From contig JAILQO010000031.1 in NCBI GenBank assembly GCA_024698925.1, positions 1-64,000 of the forward strand: a DNA stretch of 64,000 bases, in the 5' to 3' direction. A model generated the notes under the pieces. It was not told where the DNA came from and ran no database searches. It worked only from the letters and a program-made list of their open reading frames with translations. Positions 58,601 to 64,000 of this stretch are shown here, in pieces; position 1 is the first letter of the stretch; each line of letters opens with the position of its first letter. The stretch is from Bacteroidaceae bacterium. GTDB taxonomy: Bacteria; Bacteroidota; Bacteroidia; Bacteroidales; Bacteroidaceae. The translations under genes and the position numbers were made by a program.

Positions 58601-58700
58601 CCTGACTAGCCGCAAAGACCTGCTGACCGATAGTGGGAAATAAAAGCGTCAAGGGATGCGCAATGAATAATACTGACAGCGCAATGAGAACACGTTTCAT
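55611..58700 (-). CDS. Secreted GH31 alpha-glycosidase with C-terminal accessory domain
   Basis: 1029 residues with signal peptide (LIALSVLFIAHPLTLLFPTIGQQVFA). GH31 N-terminal sandwich, then the barrel: nucleophile aspartate in DGYWLDSNEPDHYQGG (about residue 404), acid/base region RSAYAGLQRTGANVWSGDVTASWETLQKQ, then GNPHWNSDIGAFFVG. A beta domain (LRIYPGADGEFLLYEDEGDSYRYEQG) follows. Beyond about residue 815 is an extra beta-rich domain (FKYSDWQTGDQNRVAQSNITYQRSANSITLKCG), perhaps carbohydrate binding. The tail AFDLQGRPL...KGVYIVNGSKRIAY is an exported-protein C-terminal signature. About 40% identical by eye to the GH31 at 37948 around the active site; substrate unknown. Confidence 0.92.
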   Translation of the reverse strand: MKRVLIALSVLFIAHPLTLLFPTIGQQVFAASQDNPYGRADYRDTIKNVVTEIAFYTPSIVNVRKYMKESSVPLQQLAVTLAKQDVAVEQTEIDASTQSLKTSALDIRVNTRTGQIKFYTSDGTQLLNEKASGTVLTACQDGPYASYKVSSQFTLTSTEQIYGLGQLQNNRFNQRDATYSNMIEGNMSVWIPYYYSTKGYSIFWNNASPTSYSESSNTLKMESAVGYGVDYFFMVGSGEQSVANMRQLTGQVPMIPLWAYGYFQSKERYQSANETMGVMTNYRELAVPIDCVVQDWQYWGNNAHWNALEFLNPDFKNYQQMIDSIHRQDGHMIISTWANFGPETKPYAYLKENNMLIKQGDKLMTTTYPGDAGVAIYDPYNAAARDYYWDTYYNNIISKGVDGYWLDSNEPDHYQGGSDMEQTFDFVTGLGCTWRQVRNAFPLMHVGGIYDHHRQQAELTDKRVCILTRSAYAGLQRTGANVWSGDVTASWETLQKQIPAALNFSICGNPHWNSDIGAFFVGDFQGVGNKRYQELYARWFQFATFCAMMRSHGAGIDKAIYRFGEAGTPWYDLLDAWINFRYHLMPYIYSTAWDIHQSGLSMMNAMHMAYPDVAKCQNLPTQFMFGRKLLVAPVVKEGAKSRSVYLPAGTWVDFWNGEQTAGSKNVTRQVEIGMIPIYLPSGTILPYAYNAQSTLDVQRADSMQLRIYPGADGEFLLYEDEGDSYRYEQGAYSTIHFAWDDASQTLTIGPRKGTFKGMHQQRIFDLVLVSPERGTGIDLSSLVNKRIRYDGTEQTISLATDDATPIVISDQQPAPPKEDNSVPYVFKYSDWQTGDQNRVAQSNITYQRSANSITLKCGKGKNDMALSLKKDLWNHYKVQANHTLFCVRATNVSTTLADNSVWYMNGNHVGTVNATRVLNVGNKELLIVWDLTAYLPVYSSYILESNGAFSICFGCTSTTGTSVVKEITFMTEEEVAAIATSIPSPLQSNLSSAPSAFDLQGRPLPLTQLLSKHHPKGVYIVNGSKRIAY

Positions 58701-58752
58701 GTCTGTATGGATTTAAGTGATTAGTAGTTCAGATTTGTGATAAAAGACGGCA

Positions 58753-58760
58753 CAAAGGTA
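58753..58760 (-). promoter_or_regulatory. Bacteroidetes -7 box (TACCTTTG) for the GH31 gene
   Basis: A perfect TAnnTTTG match on the minus strand 53 nt before the start. Confidence 0.6.
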
Positions 58761-58850
58761 AGGAAAAAACAGAAAAGTGAGGTGAGAATCACCATTTTTT
58801 TCTAAGATGATTCAAAAGAAAATGACCCACTTGAACAACATACCCAACAA

Positions 58851-58888
58851 ACGAAAATCAGCAACTAGAAGCGCTTCCAGTTGCTGAT
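58851..58888 (-). terminator. Terminator after the CAT tRNA
   Basis: ATCAGCAACT pairs with AGTTGCTGAT and an inner GAAGCGCTTC palindrome; the minus strand continues TTTTCG. Confidence 0.75.
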
Positions 58889-58898
58889 TATTGTTACG

Positions 58899-58972
58899 TG
58901 GACCAGCTAGGGCTTGAACCTAGGACCTCCAGATTATGAGTCTGTTGCTCTAACCAACTGAGCTACAAGTCC
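58899..58972 (-). tRNA. tRNA with anticodon CAT (Met elongator or Ile2)
   Basis: On the minus strand: acceptor GGACTTG with CTGGTCC (two G-T pairs), D arm GCTCAGTTGGTTAGAGC, anticodon stem CAGAC-TCATAAT-CTG region with anticodon CAT, T arm CCTAG-GTTCAAGC-CCTAG-like, discriminator A. CCA is not encoded. It is not the initiator type by its anticodon stem, but Met and lysidine-modified Ile2 cannot be separated by eye. Confidence 0.88.
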
Positions 58973-58993
58973 AATAATTTCTCTTAGCGGCTG

Positions 58994-59001
58994 CAAAAGT
59001 A
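58994..59001 (-). promoter_or_regulatory. Bacteroidetes -7 box (TACTTTTG) for the CAT tRNA
   Basis: A TAnnTTTG match on the minus strand 22 nt before the tRNA 5' end. Confidence 0.55.
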
Positions 59002-59071
59002 ATGCAAAATGCGGGGACTTGCAAGAAATTGTGGCAAAAAGTGCTGTTTTTAGTGATGAGAACACATTCTG

Positions 59072-60202
59072 CTACTCGCCAAAGGTATCCAAATGTGCTA
59101 ATGTCTGGAGACGACGCATGGCTGCGGCATCGTCCTTCGGACATATCATGAGAACACCATCCTCCTCCGTGATGACAAAGTTGTCAAGGCCGCTGATAGC
59201 TGCGATATGGCCAGAAGGAAGGCGAACAATATTATTAGTGGCGTTGTCGAAGAGAGCTTCGCTGTGAATAGTCGTATTCTGGCGGCCGTCGCTGTGAATG
59301 TCTGTAGGAGGCTGCGGGGTGTTTCCGCGTTCATGGAGTGCAGCATCAAGGGCGATACTCTCCCAAGTTCCTAAATCAGCCCAGCCAAAATGGCAGCGTT
59401 GCACGTAGCGGTGAACTGTATGCTCCAGCAGCGCGTACTCCAACGACAGATTGGGTAGCGAACGATAGCATTGTGGTGCTGTATCAGTCGTTGCCGTAGC
59501 ACCCAAGTTAACCAGCTCTGGAAAGTCTGCACGATACTCCGGGACATGCTTGACAATATTCTCATTCATGTACAAAGCGCCAAAAACAAAGGCGCCCGTG
59601 TTCCACATGAACTCACCACTCTCCATGAAGACCTGTGCGAATTCACGATTGGGCTTCTCCGTGAAGGCTTTGATATGGAAGATGTCGGAAGAACGCTTGC
59701 CTGGTTCGCCCAGCTGGACATAACCATAGGCAGTCTCTGGACGGGTAGGAGGAACACCAAGGGTGATAATACCCTCGTTAGAACTGGCTATTGTCAAGGC
59801 ATGTAGCACATCGCGCTCAAAAAGGTCTGTGCCATAGATCTGTTGATCTGCGGGAGATACAACAATACATGCCTCAGGACAGAGATTGGCAATAGCGCTG
59901 GTAGCCCATGTCACGGGAGCCAATGTACCACGACGCACAGGTTCTGCAAAAATCTGATGACGTGGAACTTGTGGCAACTGTTCCTGAAGCAACGGAAGAT
60001 AATCAACTTGCGTGGAGATAAATATATTCTCCGGCGCTATAAAGCGGGCAAAGCGGTCATACGTCTGCTGAATGAGGGTACGGCCGGTTCCGGTAAAATC
60101 AATGAACTGCTTAGGGCATTGTTCACGGCTGACGGGCCATAGGCGGCTGCCTACGCCTCCAGCAAGTATCAAGCAGTAAAAGCTTTTTGTGAATGATGGC
60201 AT
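59072..60202 (-). CDS. manC: Mannose-1-phosphate guanylyltransferase
   Basis: Makes GDP-mannose from mannose 1-phosphate and GTP, the donor for mannose, and through GDP-fucose for fucose, in surface glycans. 376 residues, nucleotidyltransferase domain only (no fused isomerase). LAGGVGSRLWPVSREQCPKQFID is the GTP-binding signature; FTEKPNREFAQVF and WNTGAFVFG are conserved. No clear TAnnTTTG box; TACCTTAG near 60252 on the minus strand has one mismatch. Confidence 0.93.
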   Translation of the reverse strand: MPSFTKSFYCLILAGGVGSRLWPVSREQCPKQFIDFTGTGRTLIQQTYDRFARFIAPENIFISTQVDYLPLLQEQLPQVPRHQIFAEPVRRGTLAPVTWATSAIANLCPEACIVVSPADQQIYGTDLFERDVLHALTIASSNEGIITLGVPPTRPETAYGYVQLGEPGKRSSDIFHIKAFTEKPNREFAQVFMESGEFMWNTGAFVFGALYMNENIVKHVPEYRADFPELVNLGATATTDTAPQCYRSLPNLSLEYALLEHTVHRYVQRCHFGWADLGTWESIALDAALHERGNTPQPPTDIHSDGRQNTTIHSEALFDNATNNIVRLPSGHIAAISGLDNFVITEEDGVLMICPKDDAAAMRRLQTLAHLDTFGE

Positions 60203-60333
60203 GAGGTCTAATTACGCGTCCGAAAACGGTTAGTTGATGTGTTTCGTTGCGCTAAGGTAGTGCTTTTTTCTGATATGTTCCAAACTTTAATCTACTTTTT
60301 GCACAAAAAGGGTAGTTTTTGTAAAAAAAGCAC

Positions 60334-60341
60334 TACTTTTG
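60334..60341 (+). promoter_or_regulatory. Bacteroidetes -7 box (TACTTTTG) for ung
   Basis: A TAnnTTTG match 31 nt before the ung ATG. Confidence 0.5.
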
Positions 60342-60371
60342 TGCCATAAATAATCACTAAAAGTTCAGCTT

Positions 60372-61034
60372 ATGGACGTAAAGATGGAAGACAGTTGGCG
60401 CCGACGCCTTGCTGCAGAGTTTGAGAAACCTTATTTTGCAGAACTCGTGGCTTTCGTGCGACAAGAATATGCCGCAGGACCCTGCTATCCTCCTGGTGGC
60501 AAGATTTTCAACGCCTTCAATACAACACCCTTCGAGGATGTGAAAGTTGTCATCCTGGGACAAGACCCCTACCACGAACCAGGTCAGGCAATGGGCCTTT
60601 CTTTTTCTGTACCAGAAGGTGTCATGCTGCCCCCGTCGCTCAGGAATATCTACGCTGAAATCCGGGATGAACTGGGAACAGAGCCACCAGCCTCTGGCGA
60701 TTTGACACGCTGGGCGCGACAAGGTGTATTGTTGTTAAATGCAACGCTGACAGTACGACAAGGACAAGCCGCCTCGCATCAGCGACGTGGGTGGGAGGTT
60801 TTCACCGATGCTGCAATCCGAACACTGGCAACGGAGCGCGAACATTTGGTCTTCATGTTGTGGGGCGCTTACGCAGGTGCGAAAGCACAATTCATTGATG
60901 CCCAACGCCATTTGGTGCTACGCTCTGCACATCCATCGCCGCTGTCGGCAACTCGCGGTTTCTTCGGGAACCACCACTTCCAACTATGTAATGATTACCT
61001 GAAGCAATGGGGACAAGAGCCCATTGCCTGGTAA
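60372..61034 (+). CDS. ung: Uracil-DNA glycosylase
   Basis: Removes uracil from DNA (base excision repair). 220 residues. The water-activating loop is VVILGQDPYHEPGQAMGLSFSV (about residues 57-78), the pro-rich loop and Leu intercalation loop is SAHPSPLSATRGFFGNHHF (about 185-203). Family 1. The DUF3109 gene starts 13 nt after its stop in the same transcript. Confidence 0.97.
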   Translation: MDVKMEDSWRRRLAAEFEKPYFAELVAFVRQEYAAGPCYPPGGKIFNAFNTTPFEDVKVVILGQDPYHEPGQAMGLSFSVPEGVMLPPSLRNIYAEIRDELGTEPPASGDLTRWARQGVLLLNATLTVRQGQAASHQRRGWEVFTDAAIRTLATEREHLVFMLWGAYAGAKAQFIDAQRHLVLRSAHPSPLSATRGFFGNHHFQLCNDYLKQWGQEPIAW

Positions 61035-61047
61035 AAGACTATTTGTA

Positions 61048-63755
<2,708 letters not shown>

Positions 63756-63799
63756 TTATAAAATAGGTAAGGCTAGTAGCTTTGCCAAATATACAGATA

Positions 63800-63917
63800 C
63801 GAAAATAAGAACAATGAACCTCACGGCCCATTGTTCTTTCTAACTGATTGTATTAACTTTGCTATGGACTTTGTCTGAGTAAAAAATCTCAGACAGGGAG
63901 GGGAAACTCACAATGAG
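63800..63917 (-). ncRNA. Structured 3' UTR / RNA element between rpsT and gyrB, related to the 22.74 kb RNA
   Basis: In order on the minus strand: an AACTCA/TGAGTT hairpin at the rpsT stop, TTTCCCCTCC, a GTCTGAG/CTCAGAC hairpin containing GAGATTT, a spacer, and an AAGAACAATG/CATTGTTCTT hairpin with CCGTGAGG in the loop, then ATTTTC. The order hairpin, CCCCTCC, GAGATTT, CCGTGAGG hairpin matches 22741-22842. It may be the rpsT terminator region or a processed RNA. Confidence 0.55.
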
Positions 63918-64000
63918 TTATCCGAGCTTGGCGATGTGATGAGCCAGCTTGGACTTCAGGTTGGAAGCCTTGTTCTTGTGAATGATGTTCACCTTAGCCA
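63918..64000 (-). CDS. rpsT: 30S ribosomal protein S20, 3' end only
   Basis: The last codons on the minus strand read AKVNIIHKNKASNLKSKLAHHIAKLG and stop at 63918-63920, matching the S20 C-terminus (IHKNKAxNLKSKL). S20 binds 16S rRNA during small-subunit assembly. The start lies beyond the window. It is the last gene before gyrB in the same orientation, with the RNA-like element between them. Confidence 0.92.
   Translation of the reverse strand, partial: AKVNIIHKNKASNLKSKLAHHIAKLG

Overview
The window is a 64 kb piece of a Bacteroidales chromosome, most like Prevotellaceae. Support comes from the gene families (A/V-type ATPase operon with a DUF2764 subunit, YfhO and DUF3098 proteins, BspA-type leucine-rich repeat protein, secreted GH2/GH30/GH31 enzymes), from about twenty TAnnTTTG promoter boxes of the Bacteroidetes sigma factor, and from the miaB-ftsX-DUF3098-uppP-truB-queA-folK gene order. 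Most genes are ordinary housekeeping genes. I see no CRISPR array, prophage, transposase, toxin-antitoxin pair or SusC/SusD pair.

Layout. 0-1.1 kb: N-terminal part of pckA, fused at the contig end to the C-terminus of an unrelated high-GC rsmH; this looks like an assembly chimera. 1.3-7.8 kb: a three-gene minus-strand cluster of secreted or lipid-anchored proteins (propeller-like, LRR with one EF-hand, WG-repeat lipoprotein), divergent from a membrane-anchored DNA-binding-like protein. 7.8-13.1 kb: upp, a lipoprotein, argH, an SRPBCC protein and pyrE on the minus strand, then trpB2 on the plus strand. 13.4-14.9 kb: a secreted GH30 enzyme. 15-22.7 kb: the complete seven-gene A/V-ATPase operon. 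22.7-22.9 kb: a probable small RNA. 23-28.3 kb: metG, typA, a lipoprotein with a repetitive tail, rpsO with a structured leader. 28.4-37.9 kb: yfhO, tRNA-Arg, an HhH/outer-membrane protein, nagB, a porin, and a CoA-transferase. 37.9-44.6 kb: GH31, tRNA-Gln, patatin, M16 peptidase. 44.6-50.4 kb: the miaB-to-folK operon. 50.6-58.7 kb: tyrS, GH2 and a second GH31. 58.9-64 kb: tRNA-Met/Ile2(CAT), manC, ung, DUF3109, gyrB and the 3' end of rpsT.

The most unusual material is non-genic. First, short palindromic or direct repeats sit in frame inside several genes (yfhO twice, truB, miaB, GH2 twice, and the signal region of a lipoprotein) where the protein families usually have nothing. Second, two related RNA-like elements, at 22.74-22.84 kb and 63.80-63.92 kb, share a CCCCTCC...GAGATTT block and a terminator hairpin whose loop contains CCGTGAGG. 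Third, the nagB-porin spacer holds a 175-bp inverted-repeat element. Fourth, a decayed gene ends in a long palindrome at 55.3-55.5 kb.

Functionally, the window combines secreted polysaccharide breakdown (GH2, GH30, GH31 x2), amino-sugar and acetate/succinate metabolism (nagB, CoA-transferase, pckA), ion-motive energy (A/V-ATPase), nucleotide salvage and synthesis (upp, pyrE), and translation and tRNA modification (metG, tyrS, typA, miaB, truB, queA, rpsO, rpsT). All calls come from reading the sequence; no database search was run.
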